A stretch of DNA of 64,000 bases from Bimuria novae-zelandiae CBS 107.79. Taxonomy: Eukaryota > Ascomycota > Dothideomycetes > Pleosporales > Didymosphaeriaceae. Location: assembly GCA_010015655.1 (NCBI GenBank), contig ML976690.1:577117-641116 (forward strand), in the 5' to 3' direction. Of this stretch, positions 43,385-56,299 are shown piece by piece (position 1 is the stretch's first letter; every line of letters begins with the position of its first letter). The translations under genes and the position numbers were made by a program. A model generated the notes under the pieces. That model ran no database searches. It worked only from the letters and a program-made list of their open reading frames with translations, and was not told the origin of the DNA.

Positions 43385-45217
43385 ACGTGTTTCACCACTC
43401 AGTGAGCCACACCACTCAGTGAGCCACCCCACCAAAATCGCGACGCGTCTTCTTACAACTCTCGCAATGCCGCCCGCCCAACGAGCCTAGCAGGCTTAAA
43501 AAGAAGGTAGACTTGCTTTATTAAAGCACGCGATTTAAAATAAATAGATTTTAAGCTACTAATATACTAGTAAACTTTATTAAGTTAACTAATTAACCCT
43601 CCGCCAACGCGTTCTAGGTACTCTACCTTAGGCTACTACTAACGCTTAGAAACAAAAGCTACACCCTATAAAGGAGCGCGCTCTAGTAAATTAGATCCTA
43701 GACCTTAACTAACGCGGATTTCTACCCTATATTATTAATATATAATAAATAGTAAACTATCTACTCGCCGCGCGCGGCTAAGAGCCCCCTTTCTAACTAG
43801 TTAGTAAGAACTAGATATCGCGCTTTATTAAAGGTTAGCTAGAGCTTTAAATAAAGTAGAATAGGAAATTCCACTCTTAGCGCGCGAAATCTAAGGACCT
43901 AATTATAATTTACGCGTAGTTTAAGCTCGTAGATAAGACGCGTTAGTTATACGGTATCTCTAACTTAGATATCTATAACTTTAATAAGACTAGCTTTATA
44001 ATAGGGATTACTATAACCTTAAAAGTTATTATAAGCTCTAAGATAATTAGTCGCGTAGTTACTATATAGCTAGGTAATTATAAGTGGGTAATAGCGATTA
44101 AGTGTATTAACCCGTCTAGCTAGTTAATCCCACCGTTTATAATTCTATAAGGAAAGCTCTACTAAGCGAGCTAGTATTAAGGCCTTTTATCTAGCTAGGT
44201 TATTGCTGTTAGCGACAACGGCTAGATGACTAATAAGCTTAGCCTTAAGTAGGTAAAGCACTTCCACTAATATATAGAGGCTTGTATAGTAGGGGCCTAT
44301 CGGCTGCTCATCCTCGACGGCCACGGCAGCCACGCAACGCCTAAGTTTAACTAGTTTTATAGAGAAAGTAAAATTATCACGCTTTATATACCGCTATATA
44401 CGTCGCACCTCTTATAGCCACTTAATATAGGCTACTTCTCGCCTCTTAAGATTACGTATAGCTATTAGGTGTCTAAGCTTGCGCGATAACGCGTCTTCTA
44501 TATTAATAAGTAGGACTTCTTATAGATCTACCTAAATATTAGAGGGATAGTCCTTTTAGAGTAAAATATCTAGGCTAGCTTTCGGGCGTTAGGGCTAGTC
44601 CTAGCTTATTAAGAACGCGTTCTATTATTACTAATAGTAGTTAGGACGCCTTCTTTGCTAAGGACGGCGGCCAACGCTAAGGTTATATAAATAGTAAAGA
44701 CACCGCATACTATTGCTTAGCTAGAGCAGTAGGCTTAACTTATTTAGAGTCGTCTTAATCGCCTATTCTAGAGCCCTACTAGCTAGGCTATCCGCTAGCT
44801 TATTAAAGGTTGTCAGCTTGCGATAAATTCAGCAACGATTCTTATAGAGGAGAATAAGAAGCTTTAACAGGCAAGTTAGCGCCAACAGCGCAAGGGGCAA
44901 CAGCGCCGACAGTATATAGCCTGTGGAGGAGCTCTGCGGGTAGAGGAAGGTCAATTGCTTGCTGCAGAGGCCGAAAGGGTGCTCCAGCAGGTAGAGCAGG
45001 CGGGGCAGCCAAGTAGGCCTCGAGCACCACCAACCTGCAGCAGGTGCCACGAACAAGGTCACAAAAGAACTTAGTGTACTATTAGATAACGCGCATTAAA
45101 TAGATCTATTTTCTATATATTTTATCGCGTAGTTGTGGAGCTATTGCAAGAAGACGCGTTGCGATTTTGGTGGGGTGGCTCACTGAGTGGTGTGGCTCAC
45201 TGAGTGGTGAAACATGT
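43385..45217 (+). mobile_element. Pot2/Fot1-like transposon with well-preserved inverted repeats
   Basis: The ends begin ACGTGTTTCACCACTCAGTG (43385) and, inward from 45217, ACATGTTTCACCACTCAGTG, with only two differences over about 65 bp. TA flanks both sides (43383-43384, 45218-45219). Within each end the unit CACCACTCAGTGAGCCAC is iterated twice. The plus-strand transposase starts at ATG 43467 (MPPAQRA, then stop) and shows YNFNKTSFIIGITI near 43975-44015, LILDGHGSHATPKFN near 44307-44350 (catalytic Asp kept) and YIPPYTSHLL near 44385. Length is 1,833 bp. Coding is RIP-inactivated while the TIRs are nearly clean. It is the same design as the nested element at 13285 but a different family. 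Confidence 0.88.
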
Positions 45218-45219
45218 TA

Positions 45220-48200
45220 ATCATCGTGTTTACTAATTAGGACAGGCGTTAGCGTGGGATTATTTACTATTTACGTAAAGTACAATAGTGCCTTCTATTT
45301 AATAAAGGTTTAATGCTAGACGTTATTTAATTTAATTATAACATGCTAGTTAGGTACGTAGACGTGGGCGGTTTTCGTGTTTTAGTTATAACAAAAAAAA
45401 AATACCTACTTTTATGTAATTAAGGAGTTTAGTGCTAGGTTTTTAGGCCTCCTTTGGTATATAAATATAACCTTTAATACTAAAATGTCGCAGGTGCTTA
45501 ACTAAGGGTTTATAGTTAAACAACTACTTATAGAGTGTCTAGTTTAGCTGGTCTAGTGGAGTCGCGTGTGACGTGACGTCAGTTAAGAAGCAGGCTGTGG
45601 CAATAGCTTTAGCTTATAAAAATAGGTATATATTAGTGTCTAATATAGGACGAGCTATCTATATAATAGTTTAATTAAAACGTTTAGCTATGCTATTAAG
45701 CTCGTGCGCATATAATAAAATAGTATAGTATTTAATACTATTTTCTTAAAAGTACTTTTAGAGAGTAGTTAATACGTATTTACTATCGTTGTTAAATTTA
45801 AGGCGGTGGATAGTTATATTAAATTACTAATATTACGTTAGCTTTCTTCTTTATGAAGCAGACCTAGCTATAGCGGGTATAGTTATTAATAAATAAAATA
45901 TAGTAACATGTGCCTTTCAAGCTCTACTATAAGAACTTACTTAAAAAGTTAGTATAAATAACTTTTAAAGGCTTCGTGGATTATGCGTACGCTACTATAT
46001 TATAAACTAGTTAATAGTACTTTAATTTTAAGAAAATACACGCCTCACGCTAAAAGCCCTCTAGTATAGTAGGTATAATATTACTATTATAATATAGGCA
46101 GGCTAGGTTGCGTATTAAATAATATCTAATAGTATAGTAGAACTTGTTATATGATGTAAAGTAAGCTACTAGTTTAGTAATAAATAGTATATTAATATTT
46201 ATCTTATCAAGGTCTTTAGTAAGGATAATCTACTAAAATACCCTGTTTAATAAAACTACTAATAATAATTTAAGCGCGATAGCCCCGCTATAAGTATAAT
46301 AAGTAATAGGTTAGTTTAGATTTATATTATACTATTAATATAATAGGCCTATAGGACCTGCTTACCTTTATAAGTTAAATATAAGTTATTCTTAATAGTA
46401 CTTATTTTATAGCGGTTATAAACGTACTGTAATGGGCTACGCCCAGTTATTGCCTTGGATCCTTTACCCTTGGTTATGCGAATCCTAGATATATAAGTTC
46501 AACGCCTAAAGCTTAACTTTAGACTATTTATTAACCTTATAAGTATTCTTTTAGCGCCTTTAGCTCCTTAAGCACCTAGTCCTTTATATTAAATTTAATT
46601 ATTTTTACCTGTCGCGGAATAAGTAGATTTTAAATATAATTATAAATTAAAGCTATGACGCAGCACACAAAGTTGAAAAATTTACGTAAATAAATATTAT
46701 AAAAGTAACGCTTAGACCTATAAGGAGATAGAACTCTCCTTAGTAAGTAATTAAGAAGAAGTCCTGATGGATACTCAATGCTAGTAAGACTATTTTTACT
46801 AAATAAAGAAGTTATAGAAATAAGAATAGAATCTTTTACTAAAGGTTTATATCTTAGCGCGAATAATTATGCGCAGTAAGCTATTAGCTTATAAAAAAGT
46901 AATAGCTAAGGAAATAAAAGGATAGCCTCCCTATTTATAACTAAACTCTAGGAATTAAGAGTTAATAAGAACAAAATATAATAATTCCTAAGCAAAATTA
47001 AAGCACTTATTAATTTATAAAATACTTTTTAGACTCTACTATAAGGAGTAAAAAGACTAATTAAAGAAATAGTAAAAGAGTGCTAAGAACCTTTAATAAC
47101 ATAATAATATTCTTAAAAAACGAGAAATATAAATTGGCTATTAAAAATAAACAAGTATATAGAGCTACTAGAGAGATTAATAGTAAAGTTTATTTTAAAG
47201 TAAGGAAGAAGCTACTATCCTAAAATTTTAACTTAGCCTACTTTAATAGTAAACAACAGGATTACTACTATTTTAAGATAGTAATATAATATAAGCTCCT
47301 AAAGGATAGATACTACCTTTAAAATATACTTAAATATATTATTAGTTAATTAATAGGACGTGTAGCGATGGTGGAAATTACGTATCTAGACTACTACTTA
47401 AAATACACTAAAGCTAACCTTTAGGAGTTACTAGACTATAATTTTTATAACTACCTAGCAAAAGAAATCTCGCGTAACTACTTACTTATAATATAATAAA
47501 GGAACTAGAAGCTCTATAGCTTTAATTTTAACGTTAATAACTACGCTATAGAAGCTAAGGAGTGTAGTTAAGAAATTTAAAAAAACTTATACTTTTAAAG
47601 CCTTTATAAGGCCTTAGAGGACTAAATAGTTATAATAAATATAAATAATAATTTAGACCTGTAAAGGGTCTCAAAAAGGTTAATAAGGTTAAAGAAAACC
47701 TTTTCTAAAATATATTATAGCTACTAAAGTTTTCTACTAAGAACGGAGCGCTAGACGAGATAATTTAGGAACCTACTTAAGCTAACCCTAGAGGGATGTC
47801 TGGCCAACGAAGTTAAAATAAAAGATACTAAGTAATAGATGGAGCTATAAGACACAGGTCTATTAATACCTAAAAATAAGCCACGTAGGTATCGCGCGAG
47901 GTAATAGAAACCAGTAAAAAGAATAGTTCCTATTTTTATTATAGAGATATAGGATATCATATAAAGTAGTATAAACTTTTACCTATAATAAAGCTAGTAC
48001 AAGTTCGCGCTACTACACTAACTACTAAAAGATCTTTTAATAAAGAGTTTAATATAGCTTCTACTAATTTAGAAAACTAGATTCTCCTAGCAATAGTCGT
48101 CGCTAAAATGTAAAAGTAGGAAAAGGGTAAAAGATAAATTTTAATAACTTTTAAAGGCTATAGCTAGACTTAATACTAGTAATAGTATACTTGCTTATTA

Positions 48201-48391
48201 TTAATATTATATTTATATTTATAATAATTAATTTAGGTTATTTAACTTTTAAATTTATATTAGAAATATTTATAATAAAAGCCTGCCTATAACGCAAGAA
48301 CCTACTCTATTTATAAGAGATTACTAGTATTAGAGGTATTCGACTCTTCGTACGTAAAATAATCTAATTAAAAGTAAATATTAGTAGCTAT
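45220..48391. repeat. RIPped repeat of unknown type, right of the pogo insertion
   Basis: This probably continues the block interrupted at 43384. A less RIPped strip at 46428-46500 starts TGTAATGGGCTACGCCCAG and could be an LTR start, but I found no partner. From about 46640 the plus strand has former coding sequence (for example TGLLIPKNKPRRYRAR near 47850-47900) that I cannot assign. Nothing here is intact. Confidence 0.35.
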
Positions 48392-48839
48392 TGTTGAGAT
48401 CTGAACAATCGTAACAAAGAACAACCAACGGTGAGTGCAGCGGGGTAACCCAAGGTGGGACTGCACTACCAAGGGCACGTGATCTACTATCCCGCTAAGA
48501 AGAACTATCCTGCTAAGGATAGGATAGCAACGACATCTTAAATAGTAACACTATCCTGCCTAAGGTCAGATAGTAAGAAATAAAGGATAGCATAAATAAT
48601 AACGTATATAACCTAGCATAAATACCCTTATAGTATTCGTATTTAACCTGTTTATTAATCTATTGTTTAGATCTAAATAAGTAACCTTATTAATTTAATT
48701 ATACTATATATACTTTTAATACTAACGCCTAGTAACAAGCGCAAGCTATTACTATAACCCTCTTTTATCCTACTAGTACTCTTGCCTAAGAACTAACCTT
48801 AGCCCTATAAAGATTAGCTACCTCTTTAGGATCTTAACA
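48392..48839 (+). repeat. 5' LTR of the Ty3/gypsy element
   Basis: This is about 448 bp, starting TGTTGAGATCTGAACAATCG and ending near GGATCTTAACA. The first 150 bp is largely free of RIP, while the rest is AT-rich. The right half is homologous to 28849-29232. The end is placed from the TG...CA rule and that alignment. Confidence 0.65.
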
Positions 48840-51800
48840 TCTTAAACACCTTTAATATAAGTACTACTAAGACCCCTACCTCTTCTATAGCTTCAGACAA
48901 CCATGTCACCCCTATAGGGGACAGCCAGAACAAGGCATATAAACCTAACTTATATAATAGTAATTATACCCTTCTCGACACCTAGCTCTTGCAGCTAGAC
49001 CTCTACTTCTTTAACTAGAACTAAGACCTTAAAGATAAAAGAAGGTTATCTTTGCTACGACCTATATGCGAAGAAGCGCTAAAGAATAAATTTATCCCTA
49101 CTTAGTTAAGTACTTAGACATAGATCACGACAACAAAAACAAGAAATATATTCATAAACATACTAATATAATTAATATTATTAAGGACTATAATACCTTT
49201 AAAATATACCTTTAAAAATATTTAAAATTACAAATAAAACCGCTATCGCTAAACGCGCGATCTAAATAATTTACTAATACTAATTTATAGCTAAATGCGT
49301 AGTTAAGTTCCGCAAGTACGTAGTATAACGTAACTAGAAAGATAAATCTTTTAAGATAATATATAAATAAGGCCTTAAACGTAACGTACGCGAGGAGCTT
49401 CTACGTAATAGTATAAAAATAAAGATCTTAAAAGAACTATATAAAGAGACTATTTATATTAATAGAGAGTATTTTGCTTTACAGGAAGAGTTTTGTAGGA
49501 ACCTAAAAAACGCAAGTTTTAGATAATAGGCACTTATAGTCTATAAGGCGCTACTAAAAGCACCTTGCTGCTAGTAACGTAACTACTATAGACCTTAACC
49601 TATAGAAGATATCTAGTTTAATAACCTAGAAAAGGGAATAGGAAATGCTATAAGCTTCTAAAAGCCTAACTAACGTATCTTAAATAGAACCCGACAATAG
49701 GGGACTAAGACACGAAAATATTTTATATATAGTAAACTAGGCCACATCGCCAGGAACTGCAGATCTAAGAATAAAATTATTAGGCAGTTAAAGGTACTAA
49801 TCGTTAATAAAAAAGAAACTACTAATAAAGAATAGCAAGTAATAAACGCTATTAAATAAGTTAATATCCACGATAAAGGATTAGAGTAATTAGGGACCCC
49901 TAACTTACAACTCTATAAGAATATATATAAAGATTTAGATAAAAAGGAAAAAGAGAAGGAACTAATACCTTAATCTCTTATACCTTACCCTAGCTAGAGT
50001 AAACCTATTACTAGCAACACAAGAAATATTTTTAATTTCTTAAAAAAATACTAACCAAGAGAAGAAGACTTTAGGTTTATAGTAATTAAATAATAAGACT
50101 ACGTAGAAGCATTTTTCTACGCTTATTAACTTAACCTAGTTAGCAAAATAGCACGGGAAATAGTAGACTATTACTACGCCCACGAAAACCCTAAGAAGAA
50201 ATACCTAAATAAAAACCTAAACTATAAATTAGAGTACAACCTAGACTACCGCAACCCTACGCACGAGACTATCTAATAAATCCTCTATAAAGAAGACTAA
50301 TGTACTATTTATTACTAAGCTAAGGAATATAGCTACTTTCCCTAAACATACTAATAATGCAAATAAGAGTAGTTTAACTACTTTATTACCTACTATAATA
50401 TTTACCTTTAGGATAAGCGCAAAACATAATACTTTTTATATCTTAACTAAGTGCTAAACTAAGTAATATTACTACTAGTTAATAGGAAATACACATTAGA
50501 CAAATAGCAAATATACTTACACCCTAACTATAAAGAATATAAGAAGTAAAAGAATAAGTATAAATTTAATTATATACTAAAAGGGACTACGACCCTCTAG
50601 ATTAAAGCAGTAATAAGAGAAAAAGATAGTAAAGTTTCCCTAAATAAGACTTAATAATAGCCTTAGGAAAGGAATAAAGGGCACCTTAAACCTATAGAGC
50701 TAGTTATAGAGAAAATGTCTTTTTTAGACCTAGGCTTAGGCGGAAAAACGCCTTTAAAGAAGTAAATGCTACTAATAGTTAGGCATTAATTAAGCTACTA
50801 GTATAGCTTAAAGGAATATAAATAAAAGCTATGCTAGACTTAGGAGCACAAGAAAGTTATATATTAAGAAAAGCACTTAATAGAGCAGGACTTTATAAGC
50901 GCAAGAAGGCTATACCCTATACTATCTATATTACAAATAGATAGCTAATGCCCGGCAAAGCAATAATTAAATATAAGGTTAAAACTACCCTTACAATTTA
51001 TAGACACTAGGAATTAATTACTCTTAATATTATTAAAAAAGCTAATTATAATATAATTTTAGGATTACCCTAGTTAAGGAAGCACAACCTTATAATTAAC
51101 TAAAAAAAGAGAAAGCTATCCTTTAAGCGCTATAACTATATATTATAAGTAAAACTTACGTATTAATAGAGTATAATAGTAGATAAGAGAGCTATTAATA
51201 ATATAGTCTTGTAACTAGAAGTTAATAAACGCGAAATTAACTTAGCAGACGCTAGTAAGAACTACTAAGTTATAAAGCATAAGTATAAAAAGAATAGCAC
51301 ACCTCTTAATATCCCTAACAAATACAAAGAATAGAGTTATCTATTTTAGGAAAAGAAAGGAGCAAACGCCCTTCCTAAGCATACACACTAAGATTACTGC
51401 ATTATGCTTAAAGAAGGAAAAACGCCGCCTTTCGGACTACTATATAGCTAGAGTAAAAAGGAACTCTAATAGACACGCGAATTCTTAAAGAAAGCCCTTA
51501 ATAAGTAATAGATACGCAAGTTAGAATTATTAGTAGTATTACCTCTAATATTTATTATAAAGAAAAATAGAATACAACGTCTATGCAATAACTACAAGAG
51601 GCTAAATAATATAATAATTAAAAATAAATACCTACTACTAAATATATAAAAGTCTCGAGATAGGCTAGGACGAGCCAAGATATTTACGTAATTTAACTTA
51701 TAAAATAAATACCACCTTATATAAATAGTAGCAGGTGATAAGTAGAAAATAGCCTTTTAAACCTAATATACATTATTTAAGTACTAAGTTATACCTTTTA

Positions 51801-53469
51801 GACTTACTAATGCATCAGCAACATTTCAAGTAATAATTAATAATATACTATAAAACTATCTTAATATATTCGTAGTCGCCTACCTTAATAACATCCTAGT
51901 ATTCTCTAAGCAGGAGAAAGATCATGTATAGTACGTATAAATAGTACTATAAGTACTAGATAACGCTAACTTATAACTAAAACTAGAAAAATACAAATTC
52001 TATATTATAGAACTAGAATTCCTAGGACACGTTATTAATACTAAAGGTATCTAAGTAAGCCCTTTAAAGATTAAGGAAGTAAGAAAGTAGAAATTACTTA
52101 TTAACTTTAAAAAAGTATAAGCCTTCCTTAGATTTACTAAATTTAATAAATAATTTATTATAGACTACTCTAGGATCACGCTACCACTCACAAACCTTAT
52201 AAAGAAAGATAGACCTTTTAATTAGACAAAAGAATGCGAATAAGTATTCCAAAAAATATAAAAAGCATGTATTACGCCACTAGTCCTTATATATTTCTAA
52301 GATAACAAACCCTTACATATTAAGACAGACGCAAGCGATTTAGTGGTTAGAGCATGCGTAAAGTAAGAAAAGAATAGTAAATAGTACCCTATTACTTACT
52401 ACGCACACAAGTCTACATTAGAATAATTATAGTATAAAGTATATAATAAAAAACTACTTGTAATAGTAAAAGCTATTAAACACTAGAGGATCTATATATA
52501 TAGTTACTTTAAACTTACGATCTTTACGAACTATAAGAATCTTACACGCTTTATAACTATAAAGGAACTAACCTAATAATAAGTAAAATAGTTAAAAACA
52601 CTAAGATAATATAAATTTAAGATTATATACATTCTAGGTAAGGAAAACGGACGGGTAGACGCCCTTAGCAGAATAAATAATAAAAGAGAAAAGGTTAAAA
52701 TATACTTTAGAATACTAAAGAAAAACCCTAATAGCTCTTTAAAACTAATAGCTAAACTTAACTAACTCCTTGTACTCACACGAGAAGTACCTAAGGAACT
52801 ACAAGAAAAAATTATATAATAATACTATAATAACCCAGCGTACAGACACCTAAAGATTAAAATAACTATAGAACTTATCTAGCAGAATTATAGCTTTAAG
52901 GGAATTAAAAAAGTAGTAACTACTTATATCCATAAATATACAGATTGCTAGCACAACAAACACGCAATATATGTTAAATATAGAGAAATATAAGCTATAT
53001 AAATACCTATTATACTATAAGAAGACATTGCTATAGACTTTATTATAAGACTACTAAAATTAAGAGATCCCGGTAACTGGAATTACTACTATGCTAAAAG
53101 ATAATTATAGCTAAAGAACTCGCATTTCTTATCCTAGACTAACTTATACGACACCACGATATTCTAAAGATAATTATTAGCAATAGAGACAAGCTCTTTA
53201 TCTTAAACTACTAAACAACACTTATAGTACTAATTAGAATAAAATAAAAGCTATTAATAGCATATTATCCGCAGACTAACGGACAAACAGAACGCACAAA
53301 CTAAATAATTAAAATATACTTACGTATCTACTATAATAACTAAAAGAATAACTAGATTTTCTTATTACCTATAGTATAATTAGTATATAATAATAAAATA
53401 TTAGCAGTAACAGGATTTATACTATTCTACGTAAACTATAAAAGACACCTATATCTCTTTAATTAAACA
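48392..53469 (+). mobile_element. Ty3/gypsy LTR retrotransposon, RIPped, right end lost
   Basis: It starts with an LTR (48392-48839). On the plus strand the usual gypsy order is readable: a gag-like region (about 48900-49900) with a zinc-knuckle relic (KLGHIARNCRSKN, about 49735), protease (MLDLGAQESYIL, about 50830), reverse transcriptase (TNASATFQ then YLNNILVFS, about 51800-51910), RNase H (KTDASDLVV, about 52320-52345) and integrase (AYYPQTNGQTERTN, about 53260-53300). The RT site YLNNILVFS should be YLDDILVFS; both Asp have become Asn, as G-to-A changes would give. The 3' LTR is missing because a copia element begins at 53470. The order places integrase after RNase H, which separates gypsy from copia. 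Confidence 0.82.
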
Positions 53470-53711
53470 TGTTGATACGGCAATAGGCTGTTGGATCAAG
53501 ACTTCGTTGCAACGATGTGGTGTTGATTTGATTCTTGATTGCAGATCTATTGTGGTGGGCTGTTGTGAGAAGTATTTATTAAGCGTGGTTTGTCCCCTGC
53601 TAGCCTAATCAGGACTAGCGTAACAAACTACAGGCAAACTGCGTAATAAACTATAGGCAAACTGCATGGCGGTGAAAGCTGTAGTAGTGTTGCGCAGGTT
53701 TGAAGCCAACA
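53470..53711 (-). repeat. 3' LTR of the copia element, clean
   Basis: This 242-bp LTR runs from TGTTGATACGGCAATAGG to GAAGCCAACA. It has canonical TG...CA ends and no RIP signature. Confidence 0.83.
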
Positions 53712-54973
53712 CTGGCTATCTTTTCTTTTATGCTACATGTGGCCAGTTTAGCCCAGAACGCTTAAATCTATAATAAAACACAATCTGTAACAGTTGCTAG
53801 TTTTCTAACTAGACTAGCGCCGGTGCGTGTCCTTTTAGTGCCTATCTTGCTGCTTCTTTTGTAGACTTACTACTTCTTGCTATTGTAATTGTACTCTAGG
53901 GTGTTAACTTTAGCACAATTGACCCAGTCTTGCATGCAAAGCTGAAGCTAGTTATAGTTAATAAGATACTCTATAGCTAAGTTAGAGCTAGCCTTAGTTA
54001 TTAAGTCTGCTAGATTGTCACGTCTATCGATCTAGCGGATGTCTATAAGATTATTACGCTTATAGGCCTTACGCAGAGCTATAATATTAATTATAAGGCG
54101 CTTCTTCTTAGTAGTGCTAAGCTTAATAAGGTAATTATATAAGGAGCGTGAGTTAGTGCACACGACGATAGAGACATTAGAAAGGTTAAGTTGCTATATA
54201 ATTATATTAATTGTACTACTAATTATAATTACAATATTAACTCTATAAGCTATCGCGTAGATCTTAGATATAAGGACGCTGCGAGTAACGCGCTTGCACT
54301 TAATAGATAACTAGTAAATAATATTACTAGTAAACTTAAAGTTACAATCGCTATCTTTGGTCTTATTACTAAGCGTAATTACGAAGCCTATTTATAATAA
54401 CATGTCCTTATTATTAGTAAATAATACGTTGACAAAGGCGTATAGCTTTAAGTTACTTAAGTCTAGTGGGATAAAGTTAAGGCCGCGAGTAATATTCTCC
54501 CTCTGCTAGATAATGCGCTTATTTAATCTAGTAATTTTTTCTTTTGTAGGCTTACTTGCTTAGGCTGCGGCGGCGAGGTCGAAGCTCGCCTTAGGTTAAT
54601 AGATTGTTGTAATGTAAGTACCTCGAGCGCGCTATTAAATGTATAATTACTTATTATTAGCTATTTCTAGCTTCTCGCCTTGCTTTTTTTGGCGCAGAGT
54701 AATGGCGCGATTATTATTATTAAGCTTAATAATATAGCTGTTAAAGTCGATTTGCGCGTCTGTTGAGAGAAACTACTTAGGCTTAGCCTTAAAACGCAGC
54801 TCTTAGTCCTTAAGGTCTGTAAAAGCTTTATTAGATAGACTAAGCGTGTCGTTAGTTTGCATGCTAATAATGCTAAAGCACTTGCTATTAGCCTTACTAA
54901 TAAGCAGGCATGGATTATAAGTAGATGTTATTATATAGAGAGTCTTAGTGTAGTGTTTATTATACGTTGACCA

Positions 54974-55183
54974 CTAATAGGCACCTGCTTTAGCAATGCT
55001 ATATAGTGGCTTAATAATAACTATAACTGTATTTGTTAGATAACTTTCCTTAAGCTGGGCTAGTATATTAGCCATAATAGTACGCTGGAGTGGATCATCC
55101 GATTGCGTATAGGCCTGAGTGATGTCACGGAGCCAGAGGTACATGCCTAGCTTTAATAGTGATGGTGCTAGAGCGATAATCAC
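54974..55183 (-). pseudogene. Copia reverse transcriptase fragment
   Basis: The open stretch reads SLLKLGMYLWLRDITQAYTQ, then LQRTIMANI, the part of copia reverse transcriptase holding the first catalytic Asp (RDITQAY). Upstream and downstream parts continue in stop-containing frames. It belongs to the element at 53470-59287. Confidence 0.75.
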
Positions 55184-55891
55184 ACGCTGGCTTGCACGCT
55201 GGATAGTGGGAGACTGTGTTAGGACAAGCTTCTTATTGTTATTAGCGTATCCTTGAATAACAAGACAGAACTTTTTGTATAGGCGATTAGTAGTCTTGCC
55301 CTTAACTTTATTAATAATACGTAACTTAAAGATGCGGATCTTGTTATAATAGTAAGGACTATACTTCTTAAAGCGGAAGATATCTTGTGTTATAAGGGTG
55401 TTAATCTTTGCCTTTATAGATACTTTAAATAGTTACCTTAGTGTTGTAATCTTGCCGACTGCTCGTAGCTTCTTAGCCAGGACAAGATTATCACGCTTAC
55501 GTTAATTGAGGTTGACTGTGGCAGTTATAACTTTGTTAGGTTTTGGCTTATTTCTTAAGCCTTTTAGCCTATTGCGCTTATGCTTGGGCGCGGGCTCCTC
55601 TATAATAAGAGTGAAATTATTATTGGAGCTACTATTATCCTTATTCTCTGCGGGAGGGGTAATAATGGTTGTATTGTCTGCATGATACGGGCGCACTACG
55701 GTAATGCGAAAGGTGACTTATTTATTATTAATTTTAATAACTACGGATTACTTATTAACGTAGAGGGCAATTATTTAATGCGGGCTAGACTATTTATAGT
55801 TTTCTCGCCAGATCTTAACGCTGCTTAGGATAGGTAATAGTAAGATATTAGTTACGTTAGGACTATTGGGAGTTGCAAGAGCCTTATTAAC

Positions 55892-56299
55892 TTAGCGCTT
55901 TGCCTTAATCTTGCGCACTTTAGCTATTACTTTACGCACTATAGCGCCGCGGGCGGTAATAAATGGCGATGGTGGTAATTTCTTTAATAGGCGAGGATAT
56001 GCTCCAAAGACAAGAAGAGTTAGGATAAGTCCGTTAGAACCTGCGGTGTTATTAACAGCCTTAATAGCTATCTGTAAGATATGTTCGGGAGCGGTTATGC
56101 GTTTAACGTCTACAGAAATCACTCTATAAGCACGGCAGATAGGAGCATAATAGCGCTTAACCTTGCTAATTAAATAATATGCCTCTACTAGGACTTCCTT
56201 AACCTTGATTGCAAGTAACGTGGCGTTATTAATAAATTTATTAGTAATAAAGTTCTTGCTAGCATCTGTCTTAATAACGTTAGGAGGACTAACGTACAT
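55892..56299 (-). pseudogene. Copia integrase fragment
   Basis: A 135-codon open stretch matches the C-terminal half of a copia integrase core: TDASKNFITNKFINNA with a catalytic Asp, VKEVLVEAYYLISKVKRYYA where the catalytic Glu of IGKVERYH is now Lys, then LQIAIKAVNNTAG and LILTLLVFGAYPRL. The Glu-to-Lys change is RIP-type. This unusually long open stretch shows that RIP is uneven over the element. Confidence 0.78.

Noticed and set aside
44829..45062. Minus-strand Leu/Pro-rich frames
   Set aside because: They are antisense to the Gln/Arg-rich C-terminal tail of the plus-strand transposase in the element at 43385-45217.
45220..48391. Starship-type captain (DUF3435) or another giant-element gene
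   Set aside because: Fragments of former coding were translated by eye and none showed the tyrosine recombinase residues or a convincing domain.
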